In this document: one piece after another, positions 34,581-42,944 of the stretch
Numbering within the stretch: the first letter of the stretch is position 1
Layout of the letters: every line of letters begins with the position of its first letter
Assembly (NCBI GenBank): GCA_016712675.1
Contig: JADJQR010000001.1
Location: forward strand, 3,348,001 to 3,412,000
Source of the DNA: a bacterium
Lineage (GTDB): Bacteria > Krumholzibacteriota > Krumholzibacteriia > LZORAL124-64-63
DNA: 64,000 nt
Reading direction: 5' to 3'
Notes under the pieces: generated by a model
The model's database searches: none
Seen by the model: only the letters and a program-made list of their open reading frames with translations
Told to the model about the DNA's origin: nothing
Position numbers and translations under genes: made by a program

Positions 34581-36604
34581 CGTGTGACTCCTTGTCCCTC
34601 CATCATCCACACGACCTGCCCCGGCTGCAATCGCGTCGCCGCTGCGTGCGAGGCGAATCCGGTTCCGAACTCGCGCTGCAGCATGCGGCCGCTGAGGACC
34701 GCGATGAAAGCCGCGTCGTCGCGCTGACCGAGCCCGCGCCCGGTGCGCCATTTCCGCACGAGGGCCGTCACACGGTCCCGGTCCCACATCTCCCAGCCCG
34801 GCCCATCGGCCAGCAGGTGGTCCTCCACGATAGCCCGTCCGACATCGCCGGCGAACGAGGCACTACCTGGGGCGCGGTACGGGTGCTTGCCGCGTCCACT
34901 GATGGCGGCGGGCACCAACCCGGCCGCCGCACTGCGCAGCATCGCCTTCTCGGCCAGGGTGGGCAACTTGGCCGAAACCGGGATGCTTGCCGCGAACTCG
35001 ACCAGTTCGTGATCCAGGTACGGGAAGCGCCCCTCGACCGCGTTGGCCATCAGCATGCGATCGCCCTGCGACGCCAACAGGTAGCCCGACATGAAGACGG
35101 CCATTTCCAGATACTGGCACCGGGCCACGGTACCCCAGCCGGCGAAGGCCTCCGGCAGCGATGCCAGCAATCGGGCCTCGGCGGCTCCCCCGGCGAACTC
35201 CCGGCGGGCCTCCTCGGCCAGGAAACCCGCGGCTCCGTTTCGCCAGCGGGGACGATGGGAATACAGCGGATCGTCCGTCCGCGTCAGTCCGTGCCCATAG
35301 AAGGCCCGGAGCATCGCCGGCGGCGGCAGCTCCTGGAACGCGTGCAGACGGGCCAGGAGGGCCGGTCGCAGCTCCGAGTCCGGCTGTCGGCTCCAGAACG
35401 CGCGCAGCTTCGCCTCGCGGTGGATATCGTAGCCGACGAACACCTCGTCGGCGCCCTCGCCGGTCAGGACGACCCGGCGTTCGTCCGCATGCACGGCACC
35501 GCTGAGGACGAGCAGGGGCGCCGGAGCCGTACGCGGCAGCGGGGTCTCTGCGTGCCACGTCGCCTGGACCAGGCGTGCGGCAATCAGTTCCGCGTCCGCG
35601 ACGACGCCGTGGTGGTCGACACCGAGGTGTTCCACCATGACCGCCTGCCACCTGCGTTCGTCGTAGCCCTCCCGCTCGAATCCGAGCCCATATGTGCGCA
35701 GGCCGTCACCGGTCTGCCGGCGCGCCATCGCGGCAATGACCGCGGAATCCAGACCGCCGGACAGGTATGACGCCACCGGCACGTCCGCGCGCAGGCGCAA
35801 GGTGACGGCACGAGCCAGGCGCTCCCGCAGTTCGGTGACCAGTGCCAGGCGTTCGCGGGCGGGGACGAAGCGTCGATCCTCAGCCGCGGGCAGGAACGAG
35901 GGGGCCCAGTACCGGTGCGCCTCGAGGCAGCCGGGCAGCGACCCCGCCGCCTGCTCACCGGCGTGACCGCGGCGCACCAGCGCCCAGTGGCCCGGCGGTA
36001 GCTGCGCGACGCCCCGGAAGCAGGTGGCGGGCGCGATGTTCGCCCAGTACGCAAGCACCTCGGCGAACCCCGCGGGGTCGGGCTGCAGGACGAAGCCCGG
36101 ATAGCCCCCGAGGGCTTTCGCTTCCGAGGCGAACAGGAGACACCCGCCATGGGTCGCGACGAAGAGCGGACAGATGCCGAACCGGTCGCGGGCCAGAAAC
36201 AGATCCCCGCGCGGCGCATCCCAGATCGCGATGGCGAACTGCCCATTGAAGCGTTCGACGCAACGCGGGCCCCAGGCCTGCCAGGCGTTGAGGATGACTT
36301 CGGTGTCGCTTCGGGTCCGGAAGGCGAGGCCCAGATCCTCCAGTTCGCGGCGCAGCTCGAGGTAGTTGAAGACCTCGCCATTGTAGGCGATGTGGCAGCG
36401 TCCGCTGCCCGCGGTCATCGGCTGCGCGCCGTCGGTGGGATCGATGATCGCCAGACGCGCATGGCCCAGGAACACGCGATCGTCGCGCCAGGCGCCGAAG
36501 CCGTCGGGACCACGGTGCCGCAGCAGCCCGATCATGGCGGCAGGCACGTCTGTCGGCAATTCGAGCCGACCGTCCAGCGCCAGGACCCCGCAGACACCGC
36601 ACAT
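34571..36604 (-). CDS. asnB: Asparagine synthase (glutamine-hydrolysing) family protein
   Basis: 677 residues. I chose ATG at 36604 because it puts Cys at position 2 (MCGVCGVL), the glutaminase nucleophile after Met removal, and because GGGAGGTGAT sits directly upstream. The N-terminal class II glutaminase has RHRGPDGFG, HARLAIID and YNGEVFNY. The synthetase part has the PP-loop YLSGGLDSAVIAAM near residue 285, and GEGADEVFVGYD. It hydrolyses glutamine and uses the ammonia to amidate an AMP-activated acid. It is first in a four-gene cassette; in such settings relatives often amidate a special substrate rather than aspartate. Confidence 0.92.
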   Translation of the reverse strand: MCGVCGVLALDGRLELPTDVPAAMIGLLRHRGPDGFGAWRDDRVFLGHARLAIIDPTDGAQPMTAGSGRCHIAYNGEVFNYLELRRELEDLGLAFRTRSDTEVILNAWQAWGPRCVERFNGQFAIAIWDAPRGDLFLARDRFGICPLFVATHGGCLLFASEAKALGGYPGFVLQPDPAGFAEVLAYWANIAPATCFRGVAQLPPGHWALVRRGHAGEQAAGSLPGCLEAHRYWAPSFLPAAEDRRFVPARERLALVTELRERLARAVTLRLRADVPVASYLSGGLDSAVIAAMARRQTGDGLRTYGLGFEREGYDERRWQAVMVEHLGVDHHGVVADAELIAARLVQATWHAETPLPRTAPAPLLVLSGAVHADERRVVLTGEGADEVFVGYDIHREAKLRAFWSRQPDSELRPALLARLHAFQELPPPAMLRAFYGHGLTRTDDPLYSHRPRWRNGAAGFLAEEARREFAGGAAEARLLASLPEAFAGWGTVARCQYLEMAVFMSGYLLASQGDRMLMANAVEGRFPYLDHELVEFAASIPVSAKLPTLAEKAMLRSAAAGLVPAAISGRGKHPYRAPGSASFAGDVGRAIVEDHLLADGPGWEMWDRDRVTALVRKWRTGRGLGQRDDAAFIAVLSGRMLQREFGTGFASHAAATRLQPGQVVWMMEGQGVTRWN

Positions 36605-36794
36605 GCCAATCACCTCCCGCCGCGATCCCGGTCTGCCGACGCGGACAACCCGGGTCCAGGCGCCGCCACCGACGGGGGCGACCCCGATACCCGGAACCCG
36701 CTACCTCTGCTGGCCTTTCATCGACCGCGGCGACCGGCGCTTGAGAACGTGCCACCTCGGTACGGCGGGGGATCCCGGCGGCGTCTCATGGCGG

Positions 36795-36824
36795 TTGCCG
36801 TGACGCCCCCCGCGCTGCTACCAT
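36795..36824 (+). promoter_or_regulatory. Promoter of the SGNH-like lipoprotein gene
   Basis: TTGCCG (36795-36800), an 18-nt spacer and TACCAT (36819-36824) with TGC just before it (extended -10). The rest of the 328-bp divergent gap toward asnB shows no clear feature. Confidence 0.4.
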
Positions 36825-36932
36825 CGAGAGAGAGCGAACGGGGTCGCCCGCCTCCGCCGCCGACAAGCCCCGTCGCGGCGAAGGTGGTGACCGGAATGGG
36901 TCCAACCTCCAGAGCAACGGACATCGGGGACC

Positions 36933-37745
36933 ATGATCACATACCTACCCCGTCACCTGGCTGCCGCCGGGTGCCTGGCGGCACTTCTGGCCGTTGCCTG
37001 TCGGATCGAAGCGCAGGGGGACCGCATGACCGGCATTGCCACGGTAACCGAGGCGCAGTGGCAGGCTGTTGCCGCCCGGCGCGTGATTTTCGCCCACCAA
37101 TCTGTCGGGCGCAACATCCTCGAGGGGCTGCGGGCCCTGGACGGCGGCTCGCGCCTGGCGATCGCCGAGACGCGCTCGCCGACGACCGGGCCGGGCATCT
37201 TCCACTTCGCCGTCGGCCGCAACGGCGATCCCCTGGGCAAGGTGAGTGACTTCGCGAGCGCCATCGACACGGGTGCCGCTGGCGACATCGCGCTGCTCAA
37301 GCTCTGCTACGTCGATTTCTCGCACGGCGCCGACCCACTGGCGGTTGCGCAAGCCTACGGGGACACGCTCGACAATTTGGCGGCGCGGCACCCCGCGATG
37401 ACGTTCGTCGCGGTCACCGTGCCACTGACCACGGTGCAGGGGGGAGCCAAGGCGTTCGTCAAGAAGCTGCTCGGTCGCGAGCCCACCGGCTTCACCGAGA
37501 ACGCCCGGCGGCAGGTGTTCAACGACGCCTTGCGCAGCCGCAGCCACTCCGGCCGCCCGCTGTTCGACCTGGCCACCATCGAGGCTGGCGACTGCAGGAG
37601 CAGCTACGGCGGGCAGTCGATCCAGTATCTGGACCCGGATCTGACGAGCGACGGCGGCCATCTCAACGAACAGGGCGCGCGACGGGCTGCGGCAGCGCTC
37701 GTGGCGTTCCTGGCCGACCTGGACGCCGCGTCCGGGGCCCGTTAG
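36933..37745 (+). CDS. SGNH/GDSL-hydrolase-like exported protein
   Basis: 270 residues. The signal segment ends in LLAVACRIE, so Cys23 may be lipidated. RRVIFAHQSVGRNILEGLRAL near residues 49-69 takes the place of block I, LLKLCYVDF is the next strand, and DGGHLNEQGARRAAAAL near the C-terminus carries the Asp/His pair of the SGNH fold. The nucleophile would be the Ser in HQSVG; the classic GDS is absent. Members of this fold deacetylate or de-esterify polysaccharides or lipids. It is divergent from the asnB cassette, and the link between them is unproven. Confidence 0.75.
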   Translation: MITYLPRHLAAAGCLAALLAVACRIEAQGDRMTGIATVTEAQWQAVAARRVIFAHQSVGRNILEGLRALDGGSRLAIAETRSPTTGPGIFHFAVGRNGDPLGKVSDFASAIDTGAAGDIALLKLCYVDFSHGADPLAVAQAYGDTLDNLAARHPAMTFVAVTVPLTTVQGGAKAFVKKLLGREPTGFTENARRQVFNDALRSRSHSGRPLFDLATIEAGDCRSSYGGQSIQYLDPDLTSDGGHLNEQGARRAAAALVAFLADLDAASGAR

Positions 37746-37753
37746 GGATCGAG

Positions 37754-37768
37754 GCCCCCCACGGGGGC
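37754..37768. terminator. Small hairpin between convergent genes
   Basis: GCCCCC (37754-37759) and GGGGGC (37763-37768) with a 3-nt loop, without a T-run, in the 95-bp gap before the cytochrome stop. Weak. Confidence 0.3.
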
Positions 37769-37840
37769 ATGGCCCTCGGCGACCCGGCGTGCACCGCACG
37801 CCGCGGTCCAAGCCACCGCCGCTCCCGATTTCCGCTGCGC

Positions 37841-40681
37841 CTACCGGTACCCGAACACCACCGCCCAGATGATCAGCACCACGAGTCCCAGGCCGATCGT
37901 CAGCGCCACGAACCCGAAGGTCTTGAGCGCCTTGACGAAGCCCTCGGGCAGCGGCTCGACCATGTGCTCCTCGAGCCGGCCTTCGCGCACCAGCTGCTCG
38001 TATTCGCGCGGCCGATCTTCCTTGAACTCCTCCAGCGTCATGCGGCCGGTGAAGATCACGGGGTCCATCGGGAACCGGTCCGGACGGAAGTGCGTGTTGA
38101 AGAAGTGGATCGTGAAGATGAAGCCGGTGGCCAGCAGCGCCTCGTCCGAGTGGATGATCTGCGCCACGTTGATGAACCAGCCCGGCAGCACCCGGGTGAA
38201 CAGCTCCGGGAACCACAGGATCAGGCCGCTGAAGCCGATCATGGCGACGCCCCAGAACACCGCGAAGTAGTCGAACTTCTCCCAGTAGGTCCAGCGGCCG
38301 TACTCCGGGCGCGCACCGCGGCCGAGGAACCACTTCAGCGTGCCGATGAACTCCTGGCCGTCGCGCTGGTTGGGGAACATCCCGTCGGGCCCGAACACGA
38401 ATTCGCGCCAGCTCTTGCCCGACTGCTTGCGTCGGCAGTACAGGTCATAGATATGACGCGTGAAGTAGAAGAAGGTCAGGATGGCGCCCATACGATGCAG
38501 GGTGCCGGCGGACTGGAAGCCTCCCAGTGCCCTGGCCAGCGTCTGGGCCCACGGCAGATACGAGAACTTCAGGGTCATGCCGGTGACCGCGAGCGTCAGG
38601 AAGCTGACGATGACCATGATGTGCAGCGTGCGGTTGAGGCGATTGAAGCGTCGGAACTGCTTCTGCCCTGCGGCCTGCTTCCTCAGCTGCCGGCTGTGCC
38701 GCAGCGCCTGGAAGCTGCGCGGCAGCCACAGCAGCGTGTGAAGGCCGAAGACGCTGAAGGTGCCCACCAGAAGTGCGGTCATGAACAACCACGTGTAGTG
38801 GATGACCGGGTACTTCGTCTTGTCATGGTGCGTGGCATGAGTCAGATAGCCGGCGAACTGCCGGTGCGCGCCCTCGTGGCACTTCGCGCACGTGCCCACG
38901 ATGTTGTCGCGCGAAAGCGTCGAGGCCGGGTTGTCCGGCTTCTGGATGCTGTGCTGGCCGTGGCAATCCGAACAACTGGCCGTCTCCGTGTAGCCCAGCG
39001 CGAAGACCTTGCCGTGGTAGGTCTCGAAGTAGCTCTCGGTAACGTGTTCATGGCACGTGCCGCACTGCGCCACGATCCGCAGCCGGAAGCCCTCGGCGTC
39101 CGTGCGCGCGATCTGGTGCGAGGTGTGGCAGTCGTTGCACATGGGCAACCGGTGCCCATCCTTCGCCTCGCCCGTGAAGTGGATGCTCTGCCGGAACTCG
39201 CGGTCGACGCCCTCGTGGCACTTCCCGCAGGTCACGTCGACCTTCGAGCGGTGCACCGACGAGGCAGGGTCGGCGCTCGGCATGATCGCGTGCGTGGTGT
39301 GGCAGTCGACGCAGGTGGCGGTCACGACCAGGCCGCTCTTGTCCAGGGCCCGCCCGTGCGTGCTCTCCTTGTAGTTGGCCACCATGCTCTTCTCGGTGCC
39401 CTCGTAGCGCTTGTCGGCCACGCCGCCCTCGTCGTGGCACTTCCCGCACATGTCCGGGATGTTGCGCACGTGGGTCATCGACGCGGGATTCGTCCTCTTC
39501 AGGATGTCGTGCCGGCCGTGGCAGACCAGACAGTCCGGGACATCCTTGTCGCCCTGGGCGCCCAGCTTGCCGTGGATGCTGGCTTTGTAGGTCTCGACGA
39601 CTTCGGCGTGGCAGATCGAGCAGTCGACCCTGTTGGGCACCGTGTCGCACGGGCGTGCGTGGCTGGGGGTGGCTCCCGTGTGGCACTGGATGCAGGCGGT
39701 CTTGACGTGCGCCGAGCCGGCCAGCATGGCGTGGTCGACGTGCATCGACCGGCCGGCGTTGGCCGGCGTCGCGCCGACGAGGTCCTTCTGGGCGTGGCAC
39801 TTCAGGCACTCGCTGTCGGCCATCCCCTCGCCGTAGTACACGCGGCGGATCTCATGCGGCTCGTGGCATTCAATGCAGGCCGGGACCTTGCTCGGTTCCT
39901 TCTCCCAGAGTTGGCCCTCGATGACCTTCGCGTGCACTTTCTCGATCATCCCGTGACACGACTGGCACATGCCGGCGATGTTGTCGCGATGGATGCTGCT
40001 CTTGGGGTCCTTGTGGTTGCGCACGTTGTGCGCTGTGTGGCAGTCCGAGCACACGGCCGAGTTCGTCAGGCCCCGCTTGTAGAGGCCCTCGCCGTGAATC
40101 GAGAAGGAGTAGTGCGCCAGGATGCTATCCTGCGACACCTCGGCGTATTCGCGGATGGCCTCGCCTTCCCGGTGGCAGCGCCCGCACATCACCGGGATGT
40201 TGAAGCGGTTGACCTTCGACGCGGGATCGTTCGGCGGCATGATGTCGTGCGCGCCGTGGCAGGTCCAGCAGCGCGGGGCGATGGGCACGCCCTGGCTGAC
40301 TCCCACCCCGTGCAGGCTACCGGCATACTGCGCGGCCACACCGTCATGGCACGTGCCGCAGTCCACGTCCGGCAGTTCCTCCGCGTGCGGCCAGTCCTCC
40401 ACGCCCGCCAGCGACTGGTGGCAGTCCACGCAGCCGATGCCCTCACGCCCGTGCACCGAGCGGTTGTAGACCCCGAGGTCGAAGTAGAGCGACTTGACCT
40501 GACCGCGCTCGTTCTTGGTGAGGCTACGGTCGTCGTGGCACATCTGGCAGGTGTCCGCGTCCTGGGCCAGGGCGTCGGCTGCGGTCAGGGCCAGGCCCAA
40601 CGACGCCATCGCTGTCGCCAGCCACAGCAGGCCGCCGCGCCGTCGGCGGTCCTGGTGGCGTGGTCCACGCGGGAAGCTCAT
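37841..40681 (-). CDS. 19-haem c-type cytochrome fused to a b-type membrane domain
   Basis: 946 residues from ATG at 40681; GGAGAG lies 7 nt upstream. Signal peptide to about residue 40, then 19 CxxCH haem-binding motifs (CQMCH, CVDCH, CGTCH, CWTCH through CAKCH) over roughly residues 43-615. The C-terminal 330 residues hold about five membrane helices with well-placed His residues (VIHYTW, LHTLLWL, RTLHIMVI, FTRHIYD, IIHSDE, TIHFFNTHF), as in cytochrome b561/NiFe-hydrogenase b subunits. The plan resembles Geobacter CbcL, which passes quinol electrons to periplasmic c haems. Quinol oxidation with electron export is the likely role; the acceptor is unknown. It stands alone. Confidence 0.9.
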   Translation of the reverse strand: MSFPRGPRHQDRRRRGGLLWLATAMASLGLALTAADALAQDADTCQMCHDDRSLTKNERGQVKSLYFDLGVYNRSVHGREGIGCVDCHQSLAGVEDWPHAEELPDVDCGTCHDGVAAQYAGSLHGVGVSQGVPIAPRCWTCHGAHDIMPPNDPASKVNRFNIPVMCGRCHREGEAIREYAEVSQDSILAHYSFSIHGEGLYKRGLTNSAVCSDCHTAHNVRNHKDPKSSIHRDNIAGMCQSCHGMIEKVHAKVIEGQLWEKEPSKVPACIECHEPHEIRRVYYGEGMADSECLKCHAQKDLVGATPANAGRSMHVDHAMLAGSAHVKTACIQCHTGATPSHARPCDTVPNRVDCSICHAEVVETYKASIHGKLGAQGDKDVPDCLVCHGRHDILKRTNPASMTHVRNIPDMCGKCHDEGGVADKRYEGTEKSMVANYKESTHGRALDKSGLVVTATCVDCHTTHAIMPSADPASSVHRSKVDVTCGKCHEGVDREFRQSIHFTGEAKDGHRLPMCNDCHTSHQIARTDAEGFRLRIVAQCGTCHEHVTESYFETYHGKVFALGYTETASCSDCHGQHSIQKPDNPASTLSRDNIVGTCAKCHEGAHRQFAGYLTHATHHDKTKYPVIHYTWLFMTALLVGTFSVFGLHTLLWLPRSFQALRHSRQLRKQAAGQKQFRRFNRLNRTLHIMVIVSFLTLAVTGMTLKFSYLPWAQTLARALGGFQSAGTLHRMGAILTFFYFTRHIYDLYCRRKQSGKSWREFVFGPDGMFPNQRDGQEFIGTLKWFLGRGARPEYGRWTYWEKFDYFAVFWGVAMIGFSGLILWFPELFTRVLPGWFINVAQIIHSDEALLATGFIFTIHFFNTHFRPDRFPMDPVIFTGRMTLEEFKEDRPREYEQLVREGRLEEHMVEPLPEGFVKALKTFGFVALTIGLGLVVLIIWAVVFGYR

Positions 40682-40687
40682 CGGCAC

Positions 40688-40880
40688 ACTCTCCGTCCAA
40701 GTACGTCGGCTCGGCTCAATGGGGCCAATGATCTACAGTTACAGGTGGAGATCAAGCGCTAATCGGAAAATTGAAAACGAGTTACGTGATCGTTTGAAGC
40801 CCGCAGACCTCCATCATCAAGAGCATCTTGCTCTCGCTTTATCGTAAGCGGCCAACGGTCAATAAGTTTCGCAATCGTAT
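40688..40880 (-). promoter_or_regulatory. AT-rich leader upstream of the multihaem cytochrome
   Basis: A low-GC island (40720-40880) before the cytochrome gene. It contains the palindrome AGAGCA-TCT-TGCTCT (40820-40834), a possible operator or small hairpin, and several TTGA-containing stretches. I could not fix one promoter with confidence. The whole gap to the next gene is 259 bp. Confidence 0.4.
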
Positions 40881-40940
40881 TGGGTCGCGCGCCGCCGGGG
40901 AGGGCCTCGATAGGGGCCGAAGCAGGCCGGGGCAGCCTGT

Positions 40941-41765
40941 TCAGCGCGTCCGAACGTCCCTGCGTCGCGCCCTCGCGGCGGGGCCGCTCGCTCCCGCCTT
41001 CGGCGCAAAGGCCCCGATCTCCTGCGCGGTCAACGGGCGCAGGCCCCCGGGCGCCAGATCGCCGAGAGTCACGCCACCGAGCCGCACCCGCCTGACCATC
41101 AGCACCTTGTGGCGCAGCGTCGCCAGCATCCGCCGCATCTGGCGCGCCTGGCCGCCGCGCAGGGTCAGACTCAGCATCGTGCGGCCTCGCTCGCGCGAAA
41201 GCACCTTCACCGAAACGGGCCGGAACGTGCCCAGACCCGGCACGACGATCCCCGCATCGATCACTGTCAACTGGACATCGCTGACCTCGCCCTCGACCTG
41301 CACGGTGAACTCGTGCTCGCAGTCGACGACACTGGTGACGCGCGTGATCCAGGCACCGTCGTTGGCCACCAGAAGCAGGCCGGAAGTGCGCGAGTCCAGC
41401 CGACCGGCGGTGCGCAGCCCGATCACGTCATCGGGAAGGAAGTCCTCCACCAGACGCCGGCCGGGCCCGTCCTCCTGCCGACAGACCACGCGCAGGGGCT
41501 TGTGGAACGCGTAGTACGCGGGTTCTACCTTGGCCAGCGGCTTGTTGTCGAGGAACACGACGGTATCCGTGGCGATCATGCGCAGCGGATCGGTCACGAC
41601 GTCATCGCCCACGCGCACGCGACCTGCCTTGACGGCGGCGTCCGCCCAGCGCCTGGTGCCGTAGCCCGCCTTCATCAACGCGCGCGACAGCCCCATGGGC
41701 CGACCCGGCAGCCAGGGCTGCTGGGCCTCTCCTCTCTTGAGGGCCCTGTCAGGGGACTTGGACAT
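40941..41765 (-). CDS. Ribosomal large/small subunit pseudouridine synthase, RsuA/RluB type
   Basis: 274 residues. An N-terminal S4 domain (GLSRALMKAGYGTRRWADAA) is followed by the catalytic domain. The active-site Asp is in RTAGRLDSRTSGLLLVAND near residue 123. GGQARQMRRMLATLRH is the RsuA-type C-terminal motif. It isomerises one uridine in rRNA. The basic C-terminus (ARARRRDVRTR) may bind RNA. The start lies inside the 3' end of the cyclase gene (17-bp overlap). Confidence 0.9.
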   Translation of the reverse strand: MSKSPDRALKRGEAQQPWLPGRPMGLSRALMKAGYGTRRWADAAVKAGRVRVGDDVVTDPLRMIATDTVVFLDNKPLAKVEPAYYAFHKPLRVVCRQEDGPGRRLVEDFLPDDVIGLRTAGRLDSRTSGLLLVANDGAWITRVTSVVDCEHEFTVQVEGEVSDVQLTVIDAGIVVPGLGTFRPVSVKVLSRERGRTMLSLTLRGGQARQMRRMLATLRHKVLMVRRVRLGGVTLGDLAPGGLRPLTAQEIGAFAPKAGASGPAARARRRDVRTR

Positions 41766-42540
41766 CGCCGCCGGCTCCGCTTCTGCCGCTCATGGGCGTG
41801 TTTCTTCGATCCAGTAGCGCCACCGCGCGCACGGGCGAGGCCTCCGCCCCGACCAGGGGCAGGGGCAGCGCCAGCACCAGGAAGCCGCCTGCGGGCAGAT
41901 CCGCGAGGTTCGCCAGGTTCTCCAGGTTCACCATGCCCGCCGCCGCGAACAGGTCGTGCGCGGAGCGGCCGGACAAGTCATCGATGCTCGGGGTGTCCAC
42001 CCCGACCCCCTTGAGCCCGGCGGCTGCCAGCCGCTCTGCCAGCGGTCCGGAAAGCCAGGGCCACTGCGCGTAGTACGCGGTCTGTCCCCAATGGCGCGAC
42101 CAACCCGTGTCGAACAGCACGAAATCCACGTCGGCCAGGTCCACGCCGTCCAGCAACTCTGCACCCAACGGGCCACAGTCGGCGTGGCCCGCCGGCCCGC
42201 GCGGCGGCCGGATGACCGCAGCCGACCCGCAGAATCGCTCCGGCGGCAGCTCGTCGACACCCGGGGCATCGGCCAGGAAGTGGCCCGGCGCGTCCACGTG
42301 CGTGCCGACATGGCAACCGAGTTCCAGGCGACTCGAGCGACAGGTCGCATCCCCGTGATCGGACAACCGCACCACGCGCAGCGGCTGCCGGTCGCCCGGC
42401 CACTGCGGCATGTCGGTCGCGATCGGGTGGCTCAGGTCGACCACACACAGGTCGATCGGGCTCGGCCATTCGGCCCTGCGGGTCCCCGATGGGTTCACGA
42501 TCTCCTCCGTCGCCGGGCGCCGACTGTCGCACCCCGACAT
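41749..42540 (-). CDS. Cyclase family protein (kynurenine-formamidase-like metal hydrolase)
   Basis: 263 residues. The metal site HVGTHVDAPGHF is near residues 76-87, and DLSHPIATDMPQWPGD is the family N-terminal motif. FDTGWSRHWG and GVDTPSIDD complete the pattern. Relatives hydrolyse N-formylkynurenine or other amides with Mn or Zn; the substrate here is open. The first 25 residues are not conserved and a later start is possible. The start overlaps the DUF503 stop (TGATG), and its 3' end overlaps the pseudouridine synthase. Confidence 0.87.
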   Translation of the reverse strand: MSGCDSRRPATEEIVNPSGTRRAEWPSPIDLCVVDLSHPIATDMPQWPGDRQPLRVVRLSDHGDATCRSSRLELGCHVGTHVDAPGHFLADAPGVDELPPERFCGSAAVIRPPRGPAGHADCGPLGAELLDGVDLADVDFVLFDTGWSRHWGQTAYYAQWPWLSGPLAERLAAAGLKGVGVDTPSIDDLSGRSAHDLFAAAGMVNLENLANLADLPAGGFLVLALPLPLVGAEASPVRAVALLDRRNTPMSGRSGAGGDVQVP

Positions 42541-42851
42541 CAGCCGGACGGGAATGTCTCCACCGCCAGCGCGCGGCGCAAGTCGGCAACGTCGAACGGG
42601 GAATCGTAGACCAGCCGCTCGGCCTCGTCCAGGCGCCCCTCCGCCTGCTCGGGCTCGCCGGCCACGGCCGCGATCGCCAGGAACGCGCGCTGCAGGCGGT
42701 CGGCAGGTCCGACGCGCGCTACCGCGAAGTCGCGGTTGCGCAGGCGCTGGGTCAGCGCGCGCAACGGCGCACGCAGGTCCTTCAGTGAGCGCGAGCCCGG
42801 CAGCACCAGGTCCGCGACCAGCGTGCCGGTGTAGATGCGGACGTCATCCAA
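42540..42851 (-). CDS. DUF503 family protein (YlxP-like)
   Basis: 103 residues from a TTG start at 42851, chosen because GGGAGG lies 6 nt upstream and because DUF503 proteins are about 95 residues and begin just before the strand seen here as YTGTLVADLVLPGSRSLKDLR. AVARVGPADRLQRAFLAIAAVAG is the other family block. The family is often encoded near translation or ribosome-assembly genes; its role is not settled. It heads a three-gene operon with the cyclase and the pseudouridine synthase. Confidence 0.78.
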   Translation of the reverse strand: MDDVRIYTGTLVADLVLPGSRSLKDLRAPLRALTQRLRNRDFAVARVGPADRLQRAFLAIAAVAGEPEQAEGRLDEAERLVYDSPFDVADLRRALAVETFPSG

Positions 42852-42944
42852 CAGCGGCCTCCCGGCTGGCGCGCTACCGTACGCGATGCCGTGACCGGAC
42901 ACAACCGCCATCCCAGGCCGCGGCCCGCAATCCCGGTGTCGGCC

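Noticed and set aside
37769-40762. Open frame of 997 codons on the plus strand
   Set aside because: Antisense to the 19-haem cytochrome. Its composition is a by-product of the CxxCH codons and GC bias.
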